55,875 nucleotides of DNA, taken from NCBI GenBank assembly GCA_020850415.1, contig JADZER010000031.1, forward strand, positions 1-55,875, written 5' to 3'. The notes beneath the pieces are model-generated. The model worked only from the letters and a program-made list of their open reading frames with translations, did not search any database and was not told where the DNA came from. This DNA comes from Phycisphaerales bacterium (GTDB taxonomy: Bacteria; Planctomycetota; Phycisphaerae; Phycisphaerales; UBA1924). The position numbers and the translations under genes are program-made. Each line of letters opens with the position of its first letter. The stretch's first letter is position 1. Shown here in pieces: positions 1 through 11,581 of the stretch.

Positions 1-2455
<2,455 letters not shown>

Positions 2456-2768
2456 TGCCAACCCGATGCCGAGACCACACCGCAAACACACGCGGTGAAA
2501 CCACGACAGCGAGACAGCCAAGCGCCAACTCTACACTCAGACGCAGCTTGTTAATCGTCTCTTGCTTCGACCCGGGTGGGAACCCGGATCGATTGCTACT
2601 GCCATTGCCGACTTGTCAAAGATCCCGAGGTCAGCCCGGATCGACCGGTCCTGACTCCGCGGCCGGGTGTCCGGCCGGCCCCTTGGAGAGGCGAGGGGAT
2701 CCTAGCCCTCCACCCCAGATCGTCAAGGCGCTGATGTGCTCTTTCCGCACTCCGCGCGATTTTTTGGT
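2456..2768 (-). other. rRNA leader / intergenic region upstream of 23S
   Basis: This 313-nt stretch separates the end of the pilus operon from the 23S gene and holds no 16S rRNA or tRNA. It contains a hairpin (arms 2569-2577 and 2582-2590, ACCCGGGT-type with a short GGGA loop) and GC-rich palindromes around 2655-2690. A second TTGACA hexamer lies at 2614-2619 (minus strand), but without a convincing -10 at proper spacing. The region probably holds the promoter and processed leader of an independently transcribed 23S unit. Confidence 0.6.
2699..2726 (-). promoter_or_regulatory. candidate sigma70-type promoter for the 23S rRNA
   Basis: On the minus strand TTGACG (2721-2726) is followed after 16 nt by TAGGAT (2699-2704), a fair match to TTGACA/TATAAT. 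It lies between the stop codon of the upstream pilus gene and the 23S start, pointing toward the 23S gene. Transcription would start near 2692 and give a leader of about 240 nt. This is seen by eye only. Confidence 0.42.
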
Positions 2769-4928
2769 TCACCCACCCCCCCCGCCGCCGCCGCCCGTGT
2801 CACCCTCCTGACGACGATCCTCACGCTGCATCGGACGCCCGGTTTCGGTCGGGTCCGGTTCGGGCCTGCCCTGATCCGCACCCTCCCTGGCGTTGGCCTC
2901 CAGGCGCTTCCGCAGGGCCCCATCCCGCTCGCTGGTGGCGTCACGGATCAAGAGCTGCCCCTCAGACCCCCGCAGCACGGCCTGGAACCCCCCCGCGGCC
3001 CCGGGCACGCGGACCACATCCAGCAGCATCGCCTCGACCTCAAGCTCCAGGGAGGTCGGGGCCGCCGTCGCCCCCTCGGGGAGCTCGTTCACTTCCTCGG
3101 TCTCCGTGCCGCGGGTGCCGATCCGGGCCCGCGGGTCCTCGTCCTCCGCCAGGCGCCGTCCTCGCTCCTCCGGAACATCCCCGGGCATCCACCGCCCGCC
3201 GGGCCCTTCCAGACCCCGACCGCTGCCCCGCGGATCGGTGGTCGGCATGCGTCCCAGCTCCTTGAGCTTGGCGGGGTCCCAGATCGGCAGGTTCTCCGGC
3301 AGGCGGGTGCTGGTGCGGATCGTGTCCCCGGGCGACAGCGTGGTTGAGCCCTTCCGCCAGTAGCCGTAGTAGAACTCGTACACCTCGACCGCCGCCCGCG
3401 GCCCGCTGCCGAGCTGATCGTCCTCGCTCGCGTTGACCACAAAGAACTGCCGGTCGCCCTCGACCTCGATCGGCGCCGACCAGGTCGACCAGTCGCCTTC
3501 CATCGTCGCCGACTCGGCCGCGCCCCTCTGCTCGTCGGCCAGGAACTGCCCCCGCCCGAACAGCGGGTTGTTGACCACCACCCGCATGCGGTACCGGTAG
3601 GTCTTCCCCGGCTCGGCGGAGAAGTCGTGGACCCAGACGGGCATCGCCACGGCCTCGAGTAGCTCGGGCAGCGGGACCTCGACCTCCTTGGCCGGCTGCC
3701 CGCGGTTCTGGTCTTCATCCAGGAACTCGCCCAGGTCGGCGAGCTGGTCCACCACGCGCTGGCGAGATCGCTCGACGCCCTCGATACTCCGCTCGATCGC
3801 CTCGCGGCGCCTCTGCGCCGGGTCGGTGGTCTGGCCGCCGCCGCCGGACTCGCCCGAGCGACCGCCGCCGCCGCCCGTCCGACCCCCGCCGCCGCCGCCG
3901 CCGCGCCCCGAGCGCTCATCGCCCCCGCCCCCCCCGCCGCCGCCGACCTCCTCGAGCTCCTTGCGGAGCGTGGCGAGGCTGCGGTCATAGCCCTCGACCG
4001 TGCGCTTGAGCGACGCGATCCGGCGCTGATCGTCGGTCATCCCCACCTCTTCCTGCTGCTCGCTGGGGCGCACCCAGTCCGGCCCGGCGATGGTCGGCGG
4101 GAACCTGGGCTGGGCGACCTCGCGGGCCAGCGTGCGGGAGTCCTTGACGATGTCGGTCAGGTCCTTGGCGGTCACCCCCGCCCGCCGCGCGTCGGACAGC
4201 AGCGACTGGTCGCCGGGCATCCCCGCGATCACCGTCGCGTCGGTCCACCCGCCGCTGGTCAGCTCCTCGCGCTGCACCTCCACGCCCAGCAGGTCGATGT
4301 TGCCCCTCCACCACAGCAGCGGCAGCGGGCTCTTGGGCCCCTCGCCGTCGGGGTCCGACTCCAGGCTCGACCGCAGCCCCTCGCCATCGATCGTGCCCTC
4401 GATGCTCACCACCACCGCGTCGAACGGCTGCTCGGCCGGCAGGTACGCCATCAGCGCCGGGTTGGCGCTGGCGACGAACGGGTCGAGCGTGCCGCGGCTG
4501 GTCGCCACCGACAGCGACGCCGGCGCGGGCAACGCCGGCAGCGCGTACACCGTCGCCGCCAGCTCCGTGCCGGAGAACCCGCCCTCGGGCCCGGCGATCT
4601 CCACGCCCGCACCGAAGTTCGACAGGCTCAGCGAGCTGGCAAGGCCGATCCGCCGCGCCTGCTCGAACCGCTTGGCGACATCCTGCTCGGGCACCTGCGG
4701 CAGGGTCGGCTTGGTGTCTCGCATCAGCGCCAGGAGCGCGTCGGCCTCCCTTTCGATCGGGTCGAACGCCGAGCCCGGCGCCACGGGGTTGGGGTTGTTC
4801 CCCACCTTCACCGCGTTGGGCTGGGTCAGGAACTGCATCGACACCACACCCAGCAGCACCACCGACACGCCCGCGAGAATCACCTTCTCGAAATGCGCCT
4901 CGATCGGATTGATTCGGTTCTTCTTCAT
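2769..4928 (-). CDS. membrane-anchored Gly-rich protein, third gene of pilM operon
   Basis: A 719-residue protein with a short basic N terminus, one transmembrane helix (about residues 18-36), a long predicted periplasmic part, a middle stretch (about 325-375) that is almost pure Gly/Arg/Ser, and a tail ending in eight glycines. The segment after the Gly-rich linker (with VWVHDFSAEPGKTYRYRMRV) looks like a beta domain. It lies 78 nt downstream of the PilO-like gene on the same strand, so it probably works with the PilM/PilO-like proteins at the inner membrane, perhaps in the role of PilP or as a scaffold. The family is not recognised; the function is inferred from position. Long G runs in the coding strand make it prone to slippage. 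A TGA stop follows the Gly tail at 2769. Confidence 0.8.
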   Translation of the reverse strand: MKKNRINPIEAHFEKVILAGVSVVLLGVVSMQFLTQPNAVKVGNNPNPVAPGSAFDPIEREADALLALMRDTKPTLPQVPEQDVAKRFEQARRIGLASSLSLSNFGAGVEIAGPEGGFSGTELAATVYALPALPAPASLSVATSRGTLDPFVASANPALMAYLPAEQPFDAVVVSIEGTIDGEGLRSSLESDPDGEGPKSPLPLLWWRGNIDLLGVEVQREELTSGGWTDATVIAGMPGDQSLLSDARRAGVTAKDLTDIVKDSRTLAREVAQPRFPPTIAGPDWVRPSEQQEEVGMTDDQRRIASLKRTVEGYDRSLATLRKELEEVGGGGGGGGDERSGRGGGGGGGRTGGGGGRSGESGGGGQTTDPAQRRREAIERSIEGVERSRQRVVDQLADLGEFLDEDQNRGQPAKEVEVPLPELLEAVAMPVWVHDFSAEPGKTYRYRMRVVVNNPLFGRGQFLADEQRGAAESATMEGDWSTWSAPIEVEGDRQFFVVNASEDDQLGSGPRAAVEVYEFYYGYWRKGSTTLSPGDTIRTSTRLPENLPIWDPAKLKELGRMPTTDPRGSGRGLEGPGGRWMPGDVPEERGRRLAEDEDPRARIGTRGTETEEVNELPEGATAAPTSLELEVEAMLLDVVRVPGAAGGFQAVLRGSEGQLLIRDATSERDGALRKRLEANAREGADQGRPEPDPTETGRPMQREDRRQEGDTGGGGGGGG

Positions 4929-5006
4929 CGTCTTGTCTCCGGCGAACCCGCCGTCTCACACGAACCCGTCAACGCCCCTGACGCCGCGATCCACGACCCC
5001 GCCCGC

Positions 5007-6362
5007 TCAGCCGTCGCCCTCGAGGTCTTCCTCGCCCGCGACGGGGATCTTGAGCGCCTTCTTCACATCGTCGGGCATCAGCGCCGTGGTCCACTGGCGC
5101 AGCCACACCGTCTCGACCTCCATCGCCGCCCGCAGCACCTTCCGGTTGCCGTAGAAATACCCCTGGCGCAGGTCCTCCCAGGTGTCGACCTCCGACACAT
5201 CCAGGTCGGTGACGGTCATCAGGTTGGTCTCGGCCAGGGCGTCGAAGAACGCGGGCATCGACGCCGCGTCCATGACCAGGGTCATCCGCACCCGCACCAC
5301 ATCGAACTCGGGGTTGCTCACCCTCGCCGTCACGCCGGCCGTGGGGTCGGTGCCGACCGGCCCCGCGCCCTCCTCGGCGAACTCGTCCTCCTCCACGACG
5401 GCGCGGGCGTTGGGGTCGGTCTTCACCTCGACCGGCAGCCGCTCGACCGACAACCGCTCGATCCGCTTGACCAGCGCGTTCTCGACATTCGCCCGCACGC
5501 CGCCGGCGTCCGTGTTCGCCAGGTCGATCGCGTCGAAGATGTCCCGCACCACCCAGTAGTCAAAGTTCCACCCGAACGCCTCGCCCAGCGAGGGCGGCGT
5601 GGGCGTGCCCCGCTCGGCGCGGGTCACGGGCGGGATCTGCGCGGTCTTGTCCGCGAACGCCGCGCGGTCGAACGACTCCATCCCGGCGTACACCGAGATC
5701 TCCTTCGCGCGACGCTGCGTCTCCGCGATCCGCCGGTCGCTCAGCAGCTTGTTGAGCTCCTCGGTCTGCTCCGGCGTCAGCTGGCTCGCCCCGCCCGCGT
5801 CGAGCATCCGACGCGTCTCCCGCTCGCGCAGGTCCTGGATGCTCGTCGCCAGCTTCACCGGGTCCGGCGGCCCGCCGGCGCCGATCGACTCGAACATCCC
5901 GAGATACACCGACCGCTCGCCCAGCTGCGGGTCGCCCGCCATCCGGGCCAGCAGGCGGTACTTCAGGCTCGTCTCACGCTCCGGGCTCACCGGCGTCGGC
6001 AGCAGCTCCGGCTCCAGCAGCGCGTGCTCGCGACGGTTGAACGCCAGCACCTCGCCGACGATACCGCCGCCGCTGCCCAGACGCTTCTCGCGCTGCTCCT
6101 TCACATACCCGGTCATGACCCGGTTCGGCGGGCGCGACTCGCTCCACGCCGGCTCGTCCGGCAGCAGCGAGGGGATCACATAGGTCACCTTCGCGTTCTT
6201 CACCTTGTTGTACGCCGCGTTCGCCCGCTTCTCCTGCTCCTCGCGGATGGTCTTGTTCCACCCCGAGCTGAAGACCCAGCCGACCGGCAACGACACCAGG
6301 ATCACGACCGTCGAGACCACGATCAGCAGGTGCGACTTGATCCAACCCAGCAAGCCCTTCAT
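5007..6362 (-). CDS. PilO-like type IV pilus inner-membrane protein
   Basis: A 451-residue protein with a short cytoplasmic start, one transmembrane helix (about residues 9-33), a charged, probably coiled-coil segment, and a C-terminal region (about 345-400) with the alternating pattern of a PilO-type ferredoxin-like fold (DVVRVRMTLVMDAASMPAFF). Known PilO proteins form the periplasmic alignment complex with PilN and PilP. The start codon overlaps the stop of the pilM-like gene by 4 nt, which indicates translational coupling. Sequence similarity to PilO is weak and the call rests on topology plus neighbour. It is longer than typical PilO (about 200 residues), with an unassigned middle. Confidence 0.7.
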   Translation of the reverse strand: MKGLLGWIKSHLLIVVSTVVILVSLPVGWVFSSGWNKTIREEQEKRANAAYNKVKNAKVTYVIPSLLPDEPAWSESRPPNRVMTGYVKEQREKRLGSGGGIVGEVLAFNRREHALLEPELLPTPVSPERETSLKYRLLARMAGDPQLGERSVYLGMFESIGAGGPPDPVKLATSIQDLRERETRRMLDAGGASQLTPEQTEELNKLLSDRRIAETQRRAKEISVYAGMESFDRAAFADKTAQIPPVTRAERGTPTPPSLGEAFGWNFDYWVVRDIFDAIDLANTDAGGVRANVENALVKRIERLSVERLPVEVKTDPNARAVVEEDEFAEEGAGPVGTDPTAGVTARVSNPEFDVVRVRMTLVMDAASMPAFFDALAETNLMTVTDLDVSEVDTWEDLRQGYFYGNRKVLRAAMEVETVWLRQWTTALMPDDVKKALKIPVAGEEDLEGDG

Positions 6363-8584
6363 TCGTCACCTTCCTCGTCCTCGGCAGCCTTCTGCCCGAG
6401 CACCGCCTCGAACGACACCATGATGAACGACTCGATCGTCCCCGCCGCCCTGGCCGCCTCCGCGGGCTCGGCGATCGGCGCGAGCTGGTTGAGCTGGCCC
6501 AGCGCCTGGGCGGCGTCCTGCGGCAGCTTCGGATCGCCGCCCGTATACCCGGCGCCCGGGTCCTCGCCAAAGCCCCGGCCGATCCGCTCGTTGAACCCGC
6601 CGCCCTCGCCGGCGAACTCGCCCTCGCCCTCCGGCGCGTACCGGCTCCCCGCTCGCCCGCCCTCGGCCCGGCCGCCGGCCGGCTGACGCGGGTTGCCGCG
6701 CCCCTGGCCCGCCGCCTCCGCCCGCTGCGCCGCGAGCTGGTCGTAGTCGATCTGGTACAGCGGCTTCCACTCGAACTTCTCGATGTTGTAGTAGTAGGGG
6801 ACCCCGTCACGCTCGGCGTGCTGCTCGAGCCAGCGCTTCACCTGCTGCTCGACGAACACCTCCACCAGCGGCTGCGTGGTCGAGAGCTCGAGCGTCACCG
6901 CAACGCGCGGGCCCTGCACGCCGGTCGCGGGAGCGCCCCCAACCGCGCCGCCCTCCCCGACGAAACCGCCCTCGCCGCCCTCGCCCCCGTACATCCCGCC
7001 ACGCGACATGCGCTCGTCCATCATCTGCCCGCGCAGCTCCGGCGGCAGCGAGGACTCCTCGGAAACGGCCGCGGATGTGGCGCGGCTGCCCCGCCCCCCA
7101 CGACCGCCCGCCCCGCCGAACGACGGGTTGCTCATCGCCCCGTGCAGGAAGTCGGTCTGCATCGACTGGAGTTCGAAGCCCGAGCCCTGCCCCTTCTGCT
7201 CCGCGGCACGCTGCGACTCGGTCAGCATCGCGTCCACATCCGCCAGCAGACGCAGGTGCGCCTCGCGACCCTCGTAGAGCTGCATCAGCTTGGCGATCTG
7301 CTCGCCCTGCGTCACATCCTCCGTCACCCCCGCCTCGCGGGCCTCGTTGGTCAGCTGGTCGGCCGTCCGCGACGCGTCCAGGATCTTCGCCGGCTCGGGG
7401 ATACTCAGCGCCTGCTGGTCCAGGAACGGGCGGATGAACATCGCCCCCGTCGCCGCCAGCGAGATCCCCGCCGCCGCCGCGAACCACTTGCCCTTGCCCG
7501 CCCACATCGCCTGCTTGGCGACCTCCAGCGGCATGAGATTGGCCTGCAGCGTCGCGAGGCCGAGCCCCTGCAGCGCCAGCCCGTACGCGGTCGCGAAGTT
7601 CAGCGTGTGCGCCGCGAACTCCGCCGCGTGCGGGCCCTCGCTGCTCAGACGCTTGAAGTTCTCCAGCCGGTACACATTCATCCCCAGCTGCTGCTTGAGG
7701 TACTTCCGCAGCCCCGGGAGCTGGAAGGTCGACCCCATGCCCACCAGACGCTCCAGGTTCGCGCCCCTGTGCATCGACTGGTAGTACCCGATCGACCGCT
7801 GCACATCCTGCACCAGATCGCTGAACACCGGGCGCAGCGCCTGGAACACATGCCGGGCGTGCTTGCTCGTCTCCGCCTCCCGCTTGAGCTTCTCCGCCTT
7901 CGGGTAGCTCAGCTTGAACGCCTCCACCAGCGCGTTCGTGAACTCGTGCCCGCCGATCGGGAAGGTCCGCACCCACACCCGCCCGGCCTCGGCGATCACC
8001 AGGTCCGTCGAGGTCGTCCCCACATCCAGCAGGATCGTCCCCGGGCTCGTCTCCGTGAACTGCAGGTCGTGCGCGATCGCGTTGTACACCGCAACCGGCG
8101 ACAGCGTCACCACATCCGGCGTCAGGTTCACATCGTGCAGGATCGCAAGCTCAGACGCGATCCGCTGCTTCGTGATCGCGAAGATCCCCACCTCCACATC
8201 CGGCGAGTCCGGGCTCACGAAGGTCTGGTAGTCCCACTCGACCTCATCAAGCGGGACCGGGATCTGCTGCACCGCCTCAAACTTCACGATGTCCGGGACC
8301 TTCTTCGGCTCCACCGGCGGCAGCTTCGCGAACCGCGCGAACGCCGAGTGACCCGGCACGCTCACCGCGATCGTCGCCTTCGACAGGTCGTACTCGCTCA
8401 CCAGACGACCGAGCGCCACGCGCTTCGCGTCGTCAGGATCCGTGTCCGGCGTCGAAAGCACCCGCGGGTGCGGGATGAACGCGAACTCCGCGACCTTCAG
8501 CTCCTCGGCCTCCACGACGAGCTTCACCGCCTTGACCGCGCCCGCCCCGATCTCGATGCCCCAGCACGCGTTCGATGACGCCAT
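6359..8584 (-). CDS. pilM: PilM-like actin-fold ATPase with C-terminal membrane extension
   Basis: Residues 1-350 form an actin/FtsA-like PilM domain: the phosphate-binding start GIEIGAGAVKAVKL, a pairing segment VPDIVKFEAVQQIPVPLDEVEWDYQ, and a second phosphate loop DVGTTSTDLVIAEAGRVWVRTFPIGG. PilM is the cytoplasmic partner of PilN in type IV pilus (or type II secretion) assembly. Unlike classic PilM (about 350 residues), this protein is 741 residues: a transmembrane helix at about 367-386 is followed by a coiled, Gly-rich extension and an alpha/beta segment that could replace PilN. It heads a three-gene operon. A Shine-Dalgarno-like GAGGTG sits just before the ATG. Confidence 0.9.
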   Translation of the reverse strand: MASSNACWGIEIGAGAVKAVKLVVEAEELKVAEFAFIPHPRVLSTPDTDPDDAKRVALGRLVSEYDLSKATIAVSVPGHSAFARFAKLPPVEPKKVPDIVKFEAVQQIPVPLDEVEWDYQTFVSPDSPDVEVGIFAITKQRIASELAILHDVNLTPDVVTLSPVAVYNAIAHDLQFTETSPGTILLDVGTTSTDLVIAEAGRVWVRTFPIGGHEFTNALVEAFKLSYPKAEKLKREAETSKHARHVFQALRPVFSDLVQDVQRSIGYYQSMHRGANLERLVGMGSTFQLPGLRKYLKQQLGMNVYRLENFKRLSSEGPHAAEFAAHTLNFATAYGLALQGLGLATLQANLMPLEVAKQAMWAGKGKWFAAAAGISLAATGAMFIRPFLDQQALSIPEPAKILDASRTADQLTNEAREAGVTEDVTQGEQIAKLMQLYEGREAHLRLLADVDAMLTESQRAAEQKGQGSGFELQSMQTDFLHGAMSNPSFGGAGGRGGRGSRATSAAVSEESSLPPELRGQMMDERMSRGGMYGGEGGEGGFVGEGGAVGGAPATGVQGPRVAVTLELSTTQPLVEVFVEQQVKRWLEQHAERDGVPYYYNIEKFEWKPLYQIDYDQLAAQRAEAAGQGRGNPRQPAGGRAEGGRAGSRYAPEGEGEFAGEGGGFNERIGRGFGEDPGAGYTGGDPKLPQDAAQALGQLNQLAPIAEPAEAARAAGTIESFIMVSFEAVLGQKAAEDEEGDE

Positions 8585-8856
8585 GGCTCACCTCGCTCAC
8601 AGACCGACCCTTCGCACGCCGGGCCCATCGCAGGCCCCGGACCAAAGGAGCGGCATGGTACTCAAACCGCTCCGATCGCTCGACCCAGCCCAAACCCGTT
8701 CCGCCCCCGCCCCCGTGGGCCCGCACCCGGCTGTGTCGTTGGGCGATACGGGCAACATATCGGCCGTGTTTCCTCCCCGGAACCGCCTTGCACGACCCCG
8801 TTACACCCGTGTGACACAGCCCCAACCCACCCCCCACGCCCGCGGCGCCCCCGTCG

Positions 8857-9189
8857 TCAGTCCCCGCGCTGCTCGGCCCACTCCGCCAGCAATGCCCCCA
8901 CGACTGCGACCACAACCGCCGACGCCACCACCCACCAGCGTCCGATGGGCACTGCGACCAGGGCAACCACCGGCAGCAGCGAGTACGCCGCGCCGTGGTA
9001 CGCGCACATGAAAAGGCAGACCCCCAGCGTCAGGCATGTGGGATTGCCCACCTTACCCAGCCCCGGAAGTTCCACCCGCCGCTCCTCGTCAGCGCGGGCC
9101 CGGGCCGCCCAAAGGACCCACACCGCCGCCGCCAGCAGACCCACGGCGGCCGCCAGTCCTGCGAGATGACCCAGCCCGAGCGCACCCAC
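8857..9189 (-). CDS. small integral membrane protein
   Basis: A 110-residue hydrophobic protein, with a GTG start at 9189 seven nt after the stop of the Memo-family gene, so the two are probably cotranscribed. Three membrane segments are likely: about residues 7-29, 52-74 and 77-102. Between the first two is a soluble loop with ELPGLGKVGNPTCLTLGVC, whose two cysteines flank a membrane entry. The family is not recognised and no function is proposed. Confidence 0.7.
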   Translation of the reverse strand: MGALGLGHLAGLAAAVGLLAAAVWVLWAARARADEERRVELPGLGKVGNPTCLTLGVCLFMCAYHGAAYSLLPVVALVAVPIGRWWVVASAVVVAVVGALLAEWAEQRGD

Positions 9190-9195
9190 CGCGGC

Positions 9196-10569
9196 CTACC
9201 GGACCACCATCGCCGCGTGCGTCACCAGACCCATCCCCTGAGGGTCCATCGCACCGGCGTAGTTCAGCAGCTCCACCTCCGAAGCCCGGGTGATACCCAG
9301 GGTCGCCACCAGGTTCCCCACCGAGCACCAACGCGTCGGGTTCCCCTGCCACGCCATCGCGCTCACCAGGTCGTCCGGCTTGTTGGCCTCCAGCATCCCC
9401 AGCAGCTCCCGATCCCCGGTCGCCACCCGACCACGAAACTGCTCGGGCTCGGGCCCCTCGCCGATCAGCGGCTGGCGGTCTCCGAACATCGGACCCACAT
9501 GGCTCAAATCCGCCGAACTGACCACCAGGGTCTTCCCCGGCAACTCCGCGAGCACCTCGCGCATCGCCTCGACAAAAGAAGCCAGCGAAATCCCCTGCCC
9601 ATCGTACGAATCCCCGTTGTTGATCACCGGGTCGTGCACCAGGGCCCCGAACACCTTGCAGTAGGACCCGTCCTCGCCCTTGCCCAGGCAATGCTGGAGC
9701 CAGGCGATCTGGAGCTCGATCGAGTGCTCCCGCTCGTGGTCGTACCGGTTGGTGAACAGCGGCTCGCCCAGCCGCTGGCGAAGACCCGCCACCACATCCG
9801 CATCCACCGGGCACTCCCCCAGCGGTGTCGAGAAGCCCTTATCGCACCCGACCACCCCGGTCCCCATCCCGAAGTGGTTGGTCCCCAGGATGATCACCCG
9901 CTCCGGCCTGTCCGCGACCCGGAGTCTCCCCCAGACCTTCGCGTAGTTCATCCACCCACGCGGGTAGTCGATGTGCGGCGCCACGATCGCCTTGGGCAAG
10001 GTGTCAAAGGAGGGGCTCTCCTCATCCTTCAACGCCTCATCGATCCACCTGTCCATCGCCTCGGCGAGCTTGGTCGCGCCAAGCGAGGCCTTCTGTTCCT
10101 CGGTGGCCTGCTGGCCCTCGGGCATATCGGCCTGGACGAGCATGTCGGCGAAGGCGACGGTCGAGCCGGGGGGAAGGGTGGTCGAGCCGTCGAACTGCGC
10201 GTGCATCTGGGTGAGGATCCCGTCGAATGTCGGCCCCTCGAGCAGGCCCGCCGCGTCGAGCTGGGCCACCAGCGGCTCAAGGTGCTGACGGGTCAGCCCC
10301 CTCCCGATCTTCGCCACGATCGCGTCGAGCGAGTGCTCACCGGTAAATAGGAGCAATAAGTCCCGAACCTGGGGCGCCACGACCACCGGCGGTTTATCAG
10401 ATATTTGTTTGGCATCCGCAAGCCCGAGAAAGGTCGCCCGCTGGCCGTCAGGCCCCTGCATGGGCACGGGGAACGCCCGAACCTGTCGCAGCTTGGGCTG
10501 CTGCATGTGGGGGGCCTGGGGGTCAAATGTCGCCGGAGGGGGCGTGATCGGCGTGGGGTCGGTGGTCAT
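9196..10569 (-). CDS. Memo-family protein (AmmeMemoRadiSam system protein B type) with extra N-terminal domain
   Basis: Residues about 193-457 match the Memo family: APHIDYPRG (197-205), VIILGTNHFG, the CPVDAD segment, EREHSIELQIAWLQ and SSADLSHVG, which supply the conserved metal-ligand-like His/Asp residues of the nonheme-dioxygenase-like fold. The role of bacterial Memo proteins is not established; they often travel with AMMECR1 and radical-SAM proteins, and neither is visible here. Residues 1-180 are an additional domain with a helical, winged-helix-like pattern (QVRDLLLLFTGEHSLDAIVAKI), which resembles PqqD-type helices only loosely. Start ATG at 10569; the gene is divergent from the small gene at 10689. 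Confidence 0.85.
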   Translation of the reverse strand: MTTDPTPITPPPATFDPQAPHMQQPKLRQVRAFPVPMQGPDGQRATFLGLADAKQISDKPPVVVAPQVRDLLLLFTGEHSLDAIVAKIGRGLTRQHLEPLVAQLDAAGLLEGPTFDGILTQMHAQFDGSTTLPPGSTVAFADMLVQADMPEGQQATEEQKASLGATKLAEAMDRWIDEALKDEESPSFDTLPKAIVAPHIDYPRGWMNYAKVWGRLRVADRPERVIILGTNHFGMGTGVVGCDKGFSTPLGECPVDADVVAGLRQRLGEPLFTNRYDHEREHSIELQIAWLQHCLGKGEDGSYCKVFGALVHDPVINNGDSYDGQGISLASFVEAMREVLAELPGKTLVVSSADLSHVGPMFGDRQPLIGEGPEPEQFRGRVATGDRELLGMLEANKPDDLVSAMAWQGNPTRWCSVGNLVATLGITRASEVELLNYAGAMDPQGMGLVTHAAMVVR

Positions 10570-10688
10570 GCCCAGAGTCTAGCGCCGGCCTCCGCCAAAG
10601 CGCTTGGCCCGGCCCCCCACCCCGCCTACTGTTGTCGTCCACGCCCCGGCCCCATGCCGGCGGGTGGTCGCATACGACGGAGACCACG

Positions 10689-11009
10689 ATGTCTGACCTC
10701 AACTACACGGCCGGCGACAAGCTCCAGTGCACCATCACCTCGGTGCCCAGGGCCGGCGCCAAGACCGAGACCATCGCCCGGCTCATGCGGCGCGACCCAA
10801 CCGTGGTACGCGCCCTCCGGCGCGCCCAGCGCATGCGCCGCCAGCGCATGCACTCCTACATCCGCGGCGGGCGTCGCTGGTACGACCGCGAGCACCCCGC
10901 CCGGGTCATCCGCGTCGAGACGGGGGAGACCTGGGAGATGACCTTCTCCCACGACATCGCCGCCGATCTCGCGTCGGTCGGCTCCTACCTCAAGATCCAG
11001 AAGGCCTGA
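10689..11009 (+). CDS. conserved-looking small basic hypothetical protein
   Basis: A 106-residue protein starting MSDLNYTAGDKLQCTI. The ATG at 10689 is preceded by GGAG at 10679-10682 with good spacing, so it is preferred over an in-frame upstream ATG at 10632. The first part (KLQCTITSVPRAGAKTETIARLMRRD) resembles a short nucleic-acid-binding or beta-barrel start, followed by an Arg-rich helix (ALRRAQRMRRQRM) and a C-terminal beta-rich part. No family is recognised; RNA or DNA binding is only a guess from the charge. It lies 1 nt upstream of the CusF-like lipoprotein gene and probably shares its transcript. Confidence 0.72.
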   Translation: MSDLNYTAGDKLQCTITSVPRAGAKTETIARLMRRDPTVVRALRRAQRMRRQRMHSYIRGGRRWYDREHPARVIRVETGETWEMTFSHDIAADLASVGSYLKIQKA

Positions 11010-11010
11010 G

Positions 11011-11466
11011 ATGCCCATCAAACCCAGCCGTTGCCCCACCGCCGCGCTCGCCGCGGCGGTGGCTTTGCTTTTCGGGTGCTCCAACCACGACCAGGGGGCC
11101 CAACAGCCCGCGCCGACGCACAACGCCGCGACCACGCCGGTGCAGCACAGCTACACCGTCCGCGGCGTGGTCGTCACCGTCCCCTCCGCCGCGCGCCCGC
11201 TCGACGACCTCGAGATCAGGCACGAGCACATCCCCGACTACAAGAACCGGAACGGCGAGATCTATATCAACTCCAAGGGGATCAGCGGCATGGTCTCCAT
11301 GACCATGGGCTTCCCGGTCGCCGAAGGCGTCAGCCTGGAGGGCATCGCCCCCGGCGACAAGGTCCGGTTCGTCTTCGTCACCACCTGGGGTGAGAGCTAT
11401 CCCAGCTACGAGGTCACGGAGATCGAGAAGCTCCCGCCCGAGACCGAGCTGCACTTCGGCGGGTGA
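11011..11466 (+). CDS. lipoprotein with CusF-like copper-binding domain
   Basis: A 151-residue protein. Residues 1-23 form a signal peptide with a lipobox ending in LLFGC (Cys23), so it should be anchored in a membrane facing the periplasm. The mature part contains HSYTVRGVVVTVP, the His-rich RHEHIPDYK and GMVSMTMGFPV, the arrangement seen in CusF-type and SCO-associated copper-binding domains, where His and the two Met residues of the MTM segment bind Cu(I). A copper chaperone or sensor role is therefore likely but not shown. It follows the basic small protein with a 1-nt gap. Confidence 0.75.
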   Translation: MPIKPSRCPTAALAAAVALLFGCSNHDQGAQQPAPTHNAATTPVQHSYTVRGVVVTVPSAARPLDDLEIRHEHIPDYKNRNGEIYINSKGISGMVSMTMGFPVAEGVSLEGIAPGDKVRFVFVTTWGESYPSYEVTEIEKLPPETELHFGG

Positions 11467-11537
11467 GCCGCCGCCGACTCTCCCAAGCCGGCCCGATCTG
11501 TCCGGTCGCCGCCGGGAGGGGACGCTGCGATCGCGCG

Positions 11538-11581
11538 AAAAAACCCGATGCCCAGCTACCAAATAGCTGCCGAGCATCGGG
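11538..11581 (-). terminator. intrinsic terminator on the minus strand
   Basis: A perfect 8-bp stem (CCCGATGC 11544-11551 with GCATCGGG 11574-11581) encloses a second 5-bp stem (AGCTA 11554-11558, TAGCT 11564-11568). On the minus strand it is followed directly by six T (A6 at 11538-11543 on plus), the layout of a Rho-independent terminator. No protein gene on the minus strand ends here, which points to a non-coding transcript. Confidence 0.7.

Noticed and set aside
2723..3363. Several open frames opposite the Gly-rich pilus-operon protein
   Set aside because: Pro/Arg-rich shadow frames of the repetitive GC-rich gene, with no independent start signals.
8433..8966. Long minus-strand reading frame extending upstream of pilM
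   Set aside because: It is out of frame with pilM, Gly/Arg-rich in the way of high-GC shadow frames, and overlaps the pilM start.
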